Shown here piece by piece: positions 35,036-47,833 of a stretch of 64,000 nt of DNA. The stretch is from Sipunculus nudus (lineage: Eukaryota; Annelida; Sipuncula; Golfingiida; Sipunculidae): assembly GCA_026874595.1 (NCBI GenBank), contig CM049308.1, positions 34,218,027 through 34,282,026 on the forward strand, written 5' to 3'. Numbering within the stretch: position 1 is the stretch's first letter; the number at the start of each line of letters is the position of its first letter. Under the pieces are notes generated by a model. That model did no database searches. It saw only the letters and a program-made list of their open reading frames with translations, and was not told the origin of the DNA. The position numbers and the translations under genes are program-made.

Positions 35036-35236
35036 AAGTTCCACGAACTTTCCAGCAGGGTAGCCTCTTCAACCGTTACGAAGATTTGCGACATTACATC
35101 ATTGCTTGCGGAAAGGGGCTATTAGGTTGAGCTGGTGGACTGACCAATGTTGCTGCGACCATTCCGACTTCAGCAGGAATCGCAAATGCACTGGATCCAT
35201 TCTTACATTGTTACATTCTTATTATGTATAACAGTG

Positions 35237-35261
35237 CCCCCCCCCCCCCCCCCCCCCCCCC
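35237..35261 (+). repeat. Poly-C tract (25 C)
   Basis: Uninterrupted run of 25 cytosines, the longest in the window. Confidence 0.95.
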
Positions 35262-35732
35262 TTTATCGACAGGTCTGATCACAATATCAATATTATTCTG
35301 TAATTGAATCATTCCTTTCGTTCACCGGTGGTTAAATTATGTTCTGATTTGGTTATTTTGTCTATAATTTCTGTTTTCCTGCTCCTAAATGTGTAAATGT
35401 ATAAATATAATTTTTGATTCCGCCCGGGTAAAAGTGTCCATCTTCTGTTACGATCTGTTTTATTTTTTTCTATCCGTTTGTGTGTGTAGTGTGCATGATG
35501 CATCTGTGTCTCTACTAAAATATTCTACCAGGCGGAGTCTCCGGAAAAAAAAATCTTCTAGATCTACGCTATATTATCTATTGATTTAGTCGGGCAAAAC
35601 TTGAGTCCCTTGGAGAGTATAATTTAGATTCAGAATCAGTTAATTTATAAGCGGATAAGTTAATAACCTTGGATTGATCAGATGTCGCAAGTATGTCTGT
35701 GTGTATGCTGTCCGACTATTCTGTATAAACGG

Positions 35733-36133
35733 TTAAGTCATGTGTGAAATTGGGTCTGTCAAAACGTTCGAGTGTACATTGGTTCGAATTGTTTTGAACA
35801 AGAGGTTTTCTGAAATTATGGCCGTGATGTGAGAGTCTCTCAAGCTTACCTTTCTTCCTGGTGATATATATGTGTAGCTCCCGCGTATATACACTTTCAT
35901 AATGTCAGTGAGTGTTTCAGAGTCCGGGTTGATTTGGTGAAGTATTTCTTCATACTTCCTGTTGTACGTGTCCTTTCTAGAGTACAGAACGTGAGAGAGG
36001 TGGTTCCTGAGTTTCTTCGACAAATTTCTACCTAGCCTGGCTGAGTAGTCTGTATTGTATGTCGTTGCCATCGGATTCGTGACGAGTAGTCCCTTTGGTA
36101 CGAGTTCCTTCTCTTTGCACTGATTGATGAAAT
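35733..36133 (-). pseudogene. Retroelement-like open frame (tentative Penelope N-terminus)
   Basis: A minus-strand frame runs without stop from about 36133: DNYFINQCKEKELVPKGLLV, then ATTYNTDYSARLGRNLSKKL, then a basic helical stretch to IISENLLFKTIRTN and the stop at 35733. There is no clean start codon upstream. F-I-N-x-C then V-P-K-G-L followed by a lysine-rich helix recalls the N-terminal part of Penelope-like retroelement proteins. The RT domain is not seen. Chance or another element type is possible. Confidence 0.35.
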
Positions 36134-36163
36134 AGTTATCGCTCTCAATTCAGGCTATTTTAT

Positions 36164-36169
<6 letters not shown>

Positions 36170-36213
<44 letters not shown>
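36170..36213 (+). repeat. AT microsatellite
   Basis: (AT)n of about 44 bases, between the retroelement-like frame and the dispersed repeat. Confidence 0.9.
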
Positions 36214-36217
<4 letters not shown>

Positions 36218-36349
36218 TGTTAATTATATACAGATTTTATATTCACATTTTACATGTAAACATTTAACATGTTCACGAGTTTGTATGATCAGAATATGAA
36301 CTTTATGTTTAAAATATTATTTTTCAAGCAATTTGTAGAAAGGAGACAT

Positions 36350-36610
36350 TATTAAAGCGGTCGGTGGCTCGGTAAAGTAAAGCCGTGCGAAATAATGTAG
36401 TACACATATCACATGTGTCAGAAATCTATAAATCCACATTTGCAGCATATAATGTATACATACGTTGAACATTTATTCTCATGATTGAAAAAAAAAACGA
36501 CCTAAGGATTAATTTATTAGTAATCATGGAATCTACCATATTTAATTATTCATTTTATAATTGAATGATACAATGATTAATTTGAATCATCAACCAGACG
36601 AGGTTGGACA
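36350..36610 (-). repeat. Dispersed repeat, inverted copy of 23655-23965
   Basis: Its reverse complement starts 'ccaacctcgtctggttgatg' and follows the 23.7-kb copy to 'aatgtggatttatagatttc', without the ~30-base insertion there. Two opposed copies 12.7 kb apart could form a large hairpin in single-stranded form. Confidence 0.8.
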
Positions 36611-36639
36611 GGCCAAAGAAACTCAATATTTATGGCAAA

Positions 36640-38753
36640 CCCAATTACTCAAATCCTACGTTTTCCTTTGCATAGTAGCTCTGGTTGGTCATTTCTCTCA
36701 AGTTTAGAAACTTGACTGGCCCTGGGCAAGAATCTCTCAACACCGGGCAAGATGCCAGTTCTGATGGGGCTTTTAGAGCCCTTGGATGTTGGAACCCTAC
36801 TGTTAAATACATAAAACAAGTAATCAATGATGGAAAAACAATTCACAGTGCCATGGGTGTCTTATACCAGTCACAGCCTACTGTGCCTTGGCTACCGAAG
36901 GGTTAACTTGACATTCATCTTCTGCTGCAGGAAGTTAATATGTTCTGATGTTCGTTATTGGCTGCCCTGAGGCCTTCCTTTCCTTGTAACTGTTTTAAAC
37001 GAACGAGGTCTGCCCTATTGACCCTTCCTACTGATGTGTTTTGCCGAGCTTGCAGTGCTCCTCTGAGGTTTCTGAGATGGCAAGCATAAAAAATAAATAA
37101 ACAGCCTTGTTGGATTAAGAAGACAGCTAAGACAATAAGCCGTTTTCTGATTGCCTGGCTGTTCATACATGACAACGGAAACAACATCTTTATCAAGCTC
37201 ATGCATAGAAGATATAACTGATAATATTAATTGAGAACGCACTTCGGCAGAAATACCATCAATCTAAAAAATGTCCTACGGGGAATTTCCAGAGGCATAT
37301 TAGGGCCCATGAAGGGGCCAACACTCCAGCCCTTCCATGTAATTTAGACAAAGACACAATGGAAAGAATCATGTCATAAGAAATCATGTCATTATGAAGC
37401 AAGAACTGTAAATGCCAGAAAAGGAAAGAAAAAAGGCCAAATTTTCTACTGGTGGTGTTATAATCGGGTCAGACCTTATCATAAAAAGGTAAAGTGAATC
37501 TTCCATCCATTTTATGTTCTCTTATATTTTGTGCAGCAGCAATTGTAATTTAACATCAGGCTATATTTGAAAAAAAAATATGCTACGGAGCTCATTCCAA
37601 AGTTTTAACAATACTGCATATACTTACTCGAGATCTTGCGGAATACAGTTGAGTCCATGAAAAGAATGTGTACTAGCTCAGTATGTCAAAACATCAACTG
37701 AACCATAAATGAAAAAGAACATGAAATCTTAACAGTGGAACACGACCTATATCAACTTGACCTTCTAATTGTGGCTGGATGCATGGGGCAAGTGCAGCTT
37801 GTCCCTCAAAATCGAATGAGCCTTTGGCTTATAGAAGTAGTGCTGTGGCAACTGCCTTTGGTCTTCGTAGTAAGATTAAGCTAGTCCATTGATCAACGCT
37901 ATAGGAATGTCAACATCTAAGTGGTATTAAACTTGCTCCAGGAGAATGAGAAAGCATGAGAAACCTTTATATAATTAATAACCCTTAAAACTATAAATTT
38001 GATTTGGCGAAAGAAATGTGGTGAAACCATGCGATGATGTACTTTATACATATTTTAGCCTTTTTTATCATGTTATGTCCAGGCATAAATGTAATGCTAT
38101 TGGAGCATATCTTTACATAAAAAAATCTCATATTTTAAATGATTGTATACATGAAAAGCCGACCTTCTATTTCAGCACACACTGGACACCAACAAATGTT
38201 AAAGCAGGCATGACAGCTGAGAAAAAATTAAAATATTAAGAATTGCATTTTTTATCCCTAAATAATGTTTATTTCAGGTTATACCAGTTTCATATTAATA
38301 CAGCTAATAAAAAGAATATAAATCGATATGTTAATATTTTTTCTCGATAGTTAATACCATTTTTGCTTTATATAGTTTAACTTAATTCCTATAACTGAGT
38401 ATGTCGCATAACTAATTATTTTTTTTATATAAATCAATCAGTTCCTTACCTTATCGTTCGTCCTCAATCCCTGCAAATTCCTGCAAAGGTGCAATCAAAA
38501 TGAAATATCGAAATCATAATTCTTGCTGATTCTAGACCGATATATATATATTTTAAAATGTATGGTTGAATATAATATATTTTTATAACTACTAATAACT
38601 CATCTTCTCTTTGTTTCTCTTTCATTAAATAAATGAATTGGCCCCTGAGGAATATTTATGTGTTTTCATCTCTCTCCGTTTCTATTGATTTCTCTCTTTA
38701 AAAGATTTGTTTCCGCCTTTAGCTTAAGTCTGCTTTTCGTGGTTAGGTTTAAA

Positions 38754-38755
<2 letters not shown>
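36640..38755. other. No convincing gene
   Basis: Short frames on both strands around 36645-37242 (for example NTSVGRVNRADLVRLKQLQG on the minus strand) look partly protein-like, but no domain, start or splice arrangement could be supported. From 37,260 to 38,750 only AT-rich DNA was seen. Confidence 0.4.

Positions 38756-38786
<31 letters not shown>
38756..38786 (+). repeat. CT microsatellite
   Basis: (TC)n run, about 31 bases, followed shortly by a T13-14 tract. Confidence 0.9.
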
Positions 38787-38789
<3 letters not shown>

Positions 38790-38944
38790 GTGGACTCTTT
38801 TTTTTTTTTTTTCTCGTTTATTTTCTTGTCCGGTGTATGACTGGCTTGTGTCTGAGTATCGTTAACATTATTCAAGGAAGGTTTATGTAGTTTTGAAAGT
38901 GATGCCGAGCTTGTTAAATGTTTTGTGATGATTGTGTGTACATA

Positions 38945-40151
38945 GACCGTGTCCGCACTAGCAAATAATTCGGATCGTGAATCGGTTTACTCTGTCCGCA
39001 CTAGGCCACTAATCCGCATCAGTTCGGTTTACTGTAGTCCGCTTGAAAGGCGGTCTACAGTAGTCCGGTTTACTTTAGTCCAGTTTACAGTAAACCGGTT
39101 TCTAGTGCGTACAGGAAACCCGCTTCTAGTCCGAATGAGTCCAGTTTCAGCGAACAGCCTTGATCGCTAGCCGTGATGTTGCCCCAGCATGCGTTGCGCA
39201 AGGGAGCGCTCATTTGTGGGCCTGAATCGGATTACGAACCAAGTGCGGACAGCAAACTCAAAGTGTGTTTCATAAACCGGTTTAGGCTTTTGTAAAGCAA
39301 ACTACAGTGCGGACGCAAAGCGGACCACTTCGAGACTAACGTAAACCGGTTTAGTATAATCCGGTTTAGTTGCGAACTAAGTGCGGATACGGCCTAAGGC
39401 CGTGTCCGCACTAGCAAATAATCCGGATCGTGAATCGGTTTACTCTGTCCGCACTAGGCCACTAATCCGCATCAGTACGGTTTACTGTAGTCCGCTTGAA
39501 AGGCGGTCTACAGTAGTCCGGTTTACTTTAGTCCGGTTTCAAACCAAGTGCGGACAGCAAACTCAAAGTGTGTTTCATAAACCGGTTTAGGCTTTCGTAA
39601 AGCAAACTACAGTGCGGACGCAAAGCGGACCACTTCGAGACTAACGTAAACCGGTTTAGTATAATCCGGTTTAGTTGCGAACTAAGGCCGTGTCCGCACT
39701 AGCAAATAATGCGGATCGTGAACCGGTTTACTCTGTCCGCACTAGGCTACTAATCCGCATCAGTTCGGTTTATTGTAGTCCGCTTATAAGGCGGTCTACA
39801 GTAGTCCGGTTTACTTTAGTCCGGTTTACAGTAAACCGGTTTCTAGTGCGTACAGGCAAATCCGCTTCTAGTCCGAATGAGTCCCGTTTCAGCGAACGGT
39901 CTTGGCCGCTACCTTTGATGTTGCCCATGATGCGTTGCGCGAAGAGCGCTCAGTTGCAGGAATGATTCGGATAACAAACTAAGTGCGGACAGGAATCTCA
40001 AGTTGTGTTGTATAAACCGGTTTAGGCATTTGTAAAGCGAACTACAGTGCGGACGCAAAGCGGACTACTTCGAGGCTAAAGTAAACCGGTTTAGTATAAA
40101 CCGGTTTAAATGCGTACCAAGTGCGGATACGGCCTAAGTGCGGATATGGCC
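38945..40151 (+). mobile_element. Three-unit MITE array (GGCCGTGTCCGCACT ends)
   Basis: Each unit starts GGCCGTGTCCGCACTAGC and full units end GTGCGGATACGGCC, an inverted match. Units: 38945-39394 (starts gaCCGTGTCC), 39398-39685 (internal deletion, right end lost), 39686-40134, plus a stray end at 40135-40151. TAA sits between units 1 and 2 and after unit 3, matching the 3-base TWA target of PIF/Harbinger elements. Interiors are full of AAACCGGTTTA-type palindromes, some repeated four or more times. No transposase is encoded, and open frames in it are spurious. Confidence 0.85.
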
Positions 40152-43035
40152 AAAGTCCATCAGGGATTTAGTATTTGTAAATTTGGAAATAACTTTATAC
40201 CAAACAAAAATGTCCCTCATCTTGACAGATAGCATGCTGTATAATATAATATTTACCAGCGTGGAACGAGATCAGATTAGTCTGTTATTAAATCTCATCT
40301 TAATAACTCATTGATGTTAAGATAAAAAATTTAAATGCTGTACAATTTAGAGAACAGAAAGCTTGATTTGTGCGGGTTGTATCCTGTGTTCACATGTACA
40401 TATACTGCAAGGTAAACCCGCATGACAGACTGCGGGTTCAATTAAATATGATCCGACGTCATTTTTGTCCTTCGAATTTCTCGAGTAGCATCATCCCTAT
40501 ATGCACTTTGGACACGTGATCCCACAGCATCTCCTTGCCATTATTCTATCGATAGATGGAAGAATACATAATTATAGGCCATGTAAACAGTCTTAACATT
40601 ATATGTTTCAAAAAACGAAATGGGTTTATAGTCTGATATTACTGATTATGTCAGTCTCATTCGAATGCCTTCCTTGTTCTGGGCCTGTTTATTCTTGTAG
40701 CTTTTCTTGATTTCATTTGATTTATGCGTACAACCTTAGCACACGTATCTTGTTTTCTTGCAATATTTCATGAATATAATGGTCACACGTCCACCGCCCT
40801 AACCATTAGGCCTCTGGGCTCCACAGGATGTACAGTAAACGTATAATGAACATCTACATCAAATAGTCAACTTCCAGCACTGTTTCATAGTGTAGCAAAA
40901 TCATGCAACTAATACAATAAAAACGATTAAAAAAAAAAGCCCATTTTTTATGTTATAAAATTTAGTTGTTCAAAAACCCATACTTGCAGGTATCAAGTCA
41001 GGATTTCATGAATGTATTAAAGAAAATAAATGGCTATTAATATTAATTATGTGTTTAATAATTTCATTACAAAATGCTTCACATATCCATAACCGTATGG
41101 TGGTTGATCCTGAGCTGGAAATGTTATTTCTGACTGTACTTTTAAATTTAACGATACTACGCTTTAGTGCGGCTGTACTTTAATATCCAGGACAATGAAA
41201 TGTACAACAATTTCGGGAGTCAGCTTGTACATTTCAGTGTCACAGCTGGTCTTGTTTACCTGACGGTGCTTCAGTGACTTCTTTGCCAGATAAATTTCGT
41301 ATACCAAGGGGTACCTGTTTCGTCTTTCTGTTCTCATATACTGTTGTACCATGCATATTTCCATTATCACCGATAATATTGGTATCTCCTCAAAAATATG
41401 TTGTAAAGCATAGACTGTTTTAGTGTTTAGTAGCTCTATGACTGAATTTTGTTGCTGTTATTATTGTTGTTCTTCAACCCGATTCGAGAACAAACTGTTC
41501 CCTGTGCGCCCTCTGGATCCAAAGCTGACTCGCGGTAGCTCTAGATCGTCCGTCATGTCCACCATGGTCATAGCTATCCGGTCATAATCTGCTTTCTTTT
41601 TCCGTTTCATCTTGCGACAAATCATAAATACATTTTAGCATACTAATTATTATAAAAAAAGATCCTTAACCACGAAATTGTTCTAAATTAGCTATAATTA
41701 TTTTGCGTATTAATTTAAAGTTTCCTCTCTGAGGAAAAAAGGTATATACATAGCCCAGTGTTGACAATAACAGTCCAAGTATAATAAGGATATATAAACA
41801 GTTATGCAGGACTTATTAACTGGAAATACCATTTAATGGTACAAGAATAATAACAATACTTGTTCATATAGTAATAATATTAACATTGTAATAATAATTA
41901 TATGATTATAATTACAATTGCGGCTATCTTATATTTATCATCTGGCGTTACCATCACTGAATCAGTTGGTAAAAAGTATGGTTAAAAATAGCATGCATAA
42001 TATGATTGTCATTAAATTTTTTGTATTTTTTTTTAATATAATTATTACTAATAGAAACATTTGTTGTAGTATTAAAATTGTTTTCTAATGCTATTATCGG
42101 TACCAGAGTTGCCAAAATTTTACCAAAAATTAAGTTAAAAAATATGTAGTTATTAATATAATGGGTTATAAAATTCATATTAAGATATTATATTTTTCAT
42201 AAATATGTTATTATTAGTTTTTTATATATATATATATTTTATTATTTTTTAATGTTTTTATAAACTTAGTCCCGACAAGACTGGCCTGACTGGTCTATCG
42301 AGTACTTGCAATTCAACCTCAGGTCCGATGACACAAACTAAATAACTCAATAACTTTTAAAAAATATATTGTATGTCACTTTTGTATTTTTTCTTTTGAA
42401 ATTCGGATCATCTGTTTGTGTTTTTCACTTCATCAGTGTAGGTAAAAAACACGGTGTAGTTAACAAAAACAGGTACAAATTACAATAGTTCGGACAATAT
42501 GTCTTTATTGTGTTTTCCAACCAGAATGTCAGACATTACACAAGAGTTTTTAGCCCAATATCAGTCCTTAGAGTTAAATAAATGGTACTTTTGCAATATG
42601 TGAAACTGTTTGCATTTCAAATACCTGAGCTCATGGCTTAATGCTGGTCTCTGTCTTCGCAGAGGGTTCCTGTGTGACCATAAAGACTGATGATTTTGCT
42701 TGTCACAATGTCAACAGACGTTTACCTGGGCGACAATAAGAGTGAAATAGGGCTCCGACCGACACCGGCCTTTTTCCATCAGATTATCGGTAACTGAACT
42801 CGTTTATCCTTGCTTTGAATGGTTTCATACCTTAAATAAACCATCAAATCCCAACAAAACACGTTTGAATTTTAATCAGATACAGCAGCATTTTGCAAAG
42901 AAATATAACAACTAGGGTTATAAAAGCTTACATAGCACGTAAATCTGTAGCACTGGCTAGTTAAGCTAAGAGTTCTGTATTTCTAGTTTTTGAAGCCCAG
43001 ATTTTGATATACAGCATCATATGATGCTTGATCGA
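40152..43035. other. No gene seen
   Basis: AT-rich, with many ATAATA stretches at 41800-42250. Only short low-complexity frames. Confidence 0.5.
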
Positions 43036-43110
43036 CCCCCCCCCCCCCCCCCTTATATTACATACTAGCTGATAAACCCGGTATACCGGGCTGCTTTTTA
43101 CTGGGGTCTT
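43036..43110 (+). repeat. C17 run followed by a structured repeat head
   Basis: A run of 17 C (43036-43052) precedes 'atactagctgataaacccgg', which continues 'tataccgggctg'. CCCGGTATACCGGG is a perfect 14-base palindrome. The layout (ACTAGC, then a CCCG hairpin) parallels the head at 18646, so it is probably the start of a related retro- or SINE-type repeat. Confidence 0.5.
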
Positions 43111-43765
43111 GGATATATAATTACTGAGATATTGAATGTTGGCTCATTATTTATTATAAAAGTTAAAAGAAAATATAGATTTTTAGTGGGATACTCTCGG
43201 AATACGATATGTACAAATATTTGTTTACTGTTATTTTGTGGCGCTGTGCTCTTGGCAAAACTCGTACCCCGGTATGTTTACCTTGAAGACCTGGTCAGTG
43301 ATGATTTACATTGCGAACCGGAATGAGATGCGGAGGCATACAGTGTTTCGTTGATATTTGACTGGTTTCTATCGCTCGACGTTTAAAGAATAAATTGATG
43401 TGAGTAACATATGAAAGGTTAATTAAATGTACGTTGCAAGGAAACTGTTCCTGAAGAAGGAAACAGAAACATGCATACATCGTAAGTAGCAGAAGCGGAC
43501 CGAGCGGGACTCCATGCAGTGGGTCCGTATCCCATTTTCAACCACCGCTACCTTTCTTTCATCGTAACAGACAACTTTTGAGGCCTGAAACACCCGCCAC
43601 CTCGCAAATATTATATATATAAAATGTTACAACTAAGTAACCAAGATAATCGCCCATTTTCTCTGTTATTACGATATTTCCAATATCATATTCTTGTGCG
43701 TCAATGATGACAGTTGTACGTATAAGTTGAAAATAGCTTGCAACAATAAAACCATTTGTATGCCC

Positions 43766-43796
<31 letters not shown>

Positions 43797-44737
43797 TTAA
43801 ACACAGTTCATTTGCACCTAGATGTCATACACTCAGTCATCATGAAATAAAATAATTGACGCCATTTTAGGTGAAATATGAAATTTAATCAGTAAAGTAT
43901 AAAATACATATAGGTTTATTACAGTGTTCGCATCAACGATGAAAAATTGCTTTCTAATGTCATTACATAAGTTTAATGGGGTTGATCGAATAGAAGGTAA
44001 AATAACTGCATGAAACACTTTCTATTCTTATTATCTAGGTTTAATCGGGGTGATCGAATCAAGAATATAATAACAGAAATACTTTCTACTTTCCCAACTG
44101 ATACATATTATTGTGTCCTTATGGTTAGTTTTAACATATTAATTAACTGTTCAACTATTTTAACATACGCGCACCAGCTTCTGACTTAAAATAAAAAATG
44201 GCATATCTAAATAAAAAAAAACTCTCCACAGGCTTGTTGCAATAACCAGTTACGTCCGAAGGCTATAACCTCTGCTATATTTCTAACCTACGTTACACTA
44301 CACGACATCTTGAAGATGGTGACATATTTCGGAACTTCCAAATCATAAATCCATGCGCACATGATATCATTAAAGGACTCACATGAACAAAAGTACCATG
44401 GCCAAAATTGGGTGAAATCTACGTTGACATTTTTGACTGCAACTAATAACCTGTGACCGTACGAAAAGAATGGGGCAAACATAAGAATCGTGCGGGCGAA
44501 TTTATTTTGAAAATTTACATGTAGAGGATACTAATTTATTTTTCATTTCTTTATAATGTCCCCATGAAAAAACACAAATATTAGTCCATATTCCCTGTTT
44601 ATACCATTAGGAATGAGTTGACGGAATTGTGGTGAAACACCACTTAGAAATATTCCCGAGGACCTGGTGCTCATTCTTAAGAATCCATGAAAACCGGGAG
44701 TATGCCATAAAACGATTATGTTTGTGTTTGGCCATAG
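43111..44737. other. No gene seen
   Basis: AT-rich sequence with an (AT)n tract at 43768-43793. A short plus-strand frame (43132-43326) lies inside the likely repeat after the structured head. Confidence 0.45.
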
Positions 44738-44759
44738 TACACTGTTAAAAGTTGCACGT

Positions 44760-45065
44760 AAAATAACGGTGCTTTGCACTGGCAGCAAAGTTGACAGTGC
44801 AATGCACCGTTATTTTACGTGCAAAGAAATAACGCAGTGCGTTAAATAACGTCGCATTGCACCGTTATTTTACAGCGCTTTGGGACGTAAATAAACGGTG
44901 CTTAGCCACGGGAAATAACGGGCATTTGTTATTTTACGGGACAATATGCCGTTATTTTACAGTGCTAAGAGACGTGAATAAACAGTGATTTAAACTGGAA
45001 TCAGGGCATTGCACCGTTATTTCACGGTGCTTTGACATGTAGAATAACAAAACATCGTTACTTTA
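44760..45065 (+). repeat. Subterminal repeat cluster of the 5.7-kb element
   Basis: At least five copies of 'gcaccgttattt(t/c)ac' or its reverse 'gtaaaataacggtgc', spaced 40-80 bases, with 'gacgtgaataaacagtg' variants. In CACTA-type elements such arrays are the transposase-binding sites; the role here is inferred from position. Confidence 0.65.
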
Positions 45066-45784
45066 TAATAAATAACAGTGCTTTGCACTTGGAGCTATAA
45101 ACTGTTACAGGTTTCCATAATCTTTCTGAAAACGTTTCTGTCTTGTCACTCCGGACGAACCCTTTAATGGTATCTGTGTACTTCAGGTTTCTCATAACAT
45201 GTTTTTTAGATTTTACCAGTAAAAATATTACGAACGAAGTCAGACCTCCTTATGATGATAGAGTTGTAACTTTCTGTTTGACAGTCAAGTGTCCCGAAAA
45301 TCAAATCAGGATATCCACAGAGGGAAATGCATCTTGGCTATTTTGGGAAATGGCATTAAAAATGCATGCTCACACATAATATCACACCACTTCTTTATTG
45401 TATGAAATATTCAACAGATCATCAACATGTACAACACGTGTACTTAATGTATATAGTTATTCAGATTATACTGATCTTCCAAAAGGCATTATTAGGAAGC
45501 AAACATATTTAAACATTTTGACCACACTGCATGGCAGTTAAATCGTCTCCAACTAAACATATAAAATTTGGCAATTAGTGCAATATTATTATGATTACTA
45601 TTATGAATGCTGTGTGTTATCTCATTAAGGTTGCTGATCTTTTTAACAATGGGGCCCAAATCTATTTATAATGTATCTTTGAAAAATAGATAAAAGTGCA
45701 TCAATAAATTTAGTGTTGTAAATTAATGGTATCTTTAAAGTAAAAGATGGTCAGAACACAAGTCAAACAATTGAAATGGATTAA

Positions 45785-45965
45785 ACTTATGTGTCACCAA
45801 ATCTTTCTACAGTAAAGGCATCTACTTCGTGTGAAGCTTCTGATAATGAATTCCAAAATAAAGGTCCTTGGTAAATAAATGATTTTTGCATCAATTAAAT
45901 TCGAACTGGAGGGAGTTGAAGAGAATGCCTACACTGTAACAAGGGTGCAAATGTAAACGTTTTTC
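45785..45965 (-). pseudogene. LINE ORF2 C-terminal relic
   Basis: Minus-strand translation gives HSLQLPPVRI, a stop, then KSFIYQGPLFWNSL and SEASHEVDAF. The 'F-x-Y-x-G-P-x-x-W-N-S-L' block is the conserved C-terminus of many LINE reverse-transcriptase proteins. It is a fragment nested in the TIR element. Confidence 0.5.
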
Positions 45966-46124
45966 CATAAAAATAATAAGATAATTACCTGATTTAATTA
46001 AGGTACCTAAACTCAAGAATATTAAAAGTGAAATAGTCGTTAACTGAATTTTCCTATATTGTTGATATATTATAGAGGAAAATGCAGCATTAAAACATTA
46101 AATCTGACCAACCAGCTCTATTGA

Positions 46125-46369
46125 CAGTGGGAGGGCAGTTAGAGGTGCATTCAATTACCCCAAAATCAAGAAACCTGAAGGTCTTTTTAGTCCCTTGGGA
46201 TACTCCAGGGTAAATATCCAAAATGACGCATAGCAAGCCTCCAGTTGAAGTAGAAATAACTTGCATGGATCGACAGTTTCTGGCCATCCACCATATGTTA
46301 CAGTGATGTTACAGTCCCCATCTTGAACATTCACAGGTGTTCGAGATCTCATTCCCTGCATACAAAATA
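46125..46369 (-). CDS. Exon-like segment with strong 3' splice site
   Basis: After a textbook acceptor (ctgttttttattttgtatgcag) a frame reads GMRSRTPVNVQDGDCNITVT, then YGGWPETVDPCKLFLLQLEA, then CYASFWIFTLEYPKGLKRPS. A second frame over the same bases (to the stop at 46090) is also open, and I cannot tell which is used. Cysteines and aromatic residues are frequent. It could be the last exon of a gene inside the TIR element. No family recognised. Confidence 0.35.
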
Positions 46370-46801
46370 AAAAACAGAAAAGAGAGATTGTAAATGTAAG
46401 TAACATGAGAGAAATATGCAAGAATATAGTTCAGTGCAATTATCCCTTTAATTTTTATATTTTTTTTAGATTTTTTTCAAAGTCTGACGCTCTATCAATT
46501 TAAATTACAGAAAATAAATTTTTGTTCTTTCTTCACAAAATTTAAACAATAACTACAAAAATAGTTTTCTTATGGTCAATGGGAACCTTTAGAGGTGAAA
46601 ATAATTATACATTATTATATTAAAATATATTTTAACATTTACATTACAGACAATAACTGACCAAGATTGTGTTCTATCTCCACAAAAAATTAACAATTTC
46701 AACATTTTTCTTTATATATGTATTTACTTAAAAAAGGTTAAAACTATCTTTAATACTTGCTGAATATATTAACACAAATATAATAGTTTTGAAAGAATTA
46801 C

Positions 46802-46882
46802 CTCTCCTCCATCTGCAATCCCATATTATCCTTGCATTCTCCAAACAGTGAAGGCAGTATCCTTTATATAGGAGCTTAGCTT
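46802..46882 (-). CDS. Exon-like segment, cysteine-rich
   Basis: 81 bases between acceptor 'atttgcag' and donor GGAGAG/GTAATT. The one open frame (two bases of a split codon, then AKLLYKGYCLHCLENARIIW then DCRWRR) contains C-x-x-C plus another C. It is phase-compatible on both sides (1-1). The next exon downstream, read in this phase, stops early, so the model is uncertain. Confidence 0.35.
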
Positions 46883-46910
46883 CTGCAAATACGAATGCAC
46901 AGACAATGCA

Positions 46911-46914
<4 letters not shown>

Positions 46915-46959
<45 letters not shown>
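46915..46959 (+). repeat. AT microsatellite
   Basis: (TA)n of about 45 bases, immediately upstream of the cysteine-rich exon-like segment on the minus strand. Confidence 0.9.
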
Positions 46960-46960
<1 letters not shown>

Positions 46961-47833
46961 TGTGATACAAATCAGTTTTAAAATCATACTCAATGACTGA
47001 AAGTTGATTGATTAATAATCATTTTTTTTTCATTTTATGTGCCATATTTAATAAAATAAAAATCATAAAATCTGTTGTATAGATACCTAAATATTGACAG
47101 AGTAAATTAAGCCTAGCATGTACATCACACTGAAAGGTCAAGACTATACTTGTTAATACTTATTCACTGCATAAGGATAACATTAATACTGTTTCCTGTT
47201 AAGTGCCCATCTTTCTAAAATCTATGAGAGAGTTAGAATATTTCATTGGAATAAAGAGACTTCTTTTGAATGTGCATACCTGATCGTATATGAAAGGTTA
47301 TGGAAAAAAATACATGATTTGATGATTTAATTATGAAATGTCCTTTCTGTAGAATGATTTCTACAGAAAATAGACCTGACAATGTATTTTTAAAGGCACA
47401 AATGAAAGTATGCATAAATATGAAGTAATTAACAGTACGGCTATGGGCCTGGATTTTATTTATTGTAACTGTAAATAATTATATTATGAATATTTGATAA
47501 CCAGAATATCTGCAATGTTTTATAGGGAGTAAACATGTTCCAAACTGCATAAAATTAAAAAAAATAGCCCATAATCAGCAGGTTTGACAAATGACACTGT
47601 AAGTTTAGAGATGGTCAGGTTAGCGTGGCTCAGCTCCATCAAGCAGCAAGCCAAACAGTTTATTAGAATAAAAATGAATGGAGAGAATGAGAAACAGGCA
47701 GGCGAATTTAGGTCAACATCACTGCTAATGTTCAATATGTAAGATACTTGTTTCACAGATTATTAAACTCATCAGCTTATTCAAATTTCCATGGACTTTA
47801 CAAAAGAAAATATGATAAAACTCAAACTTACCT

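Noticed and set aside
38949-39965. Three similar plus-strand frames (NxDRExVYSVRTRxLIRIS...) that could look like a protein family
   Set aside because: They are the same frame in three copies of a MITE with palindromic interiors and no transposase similarity.
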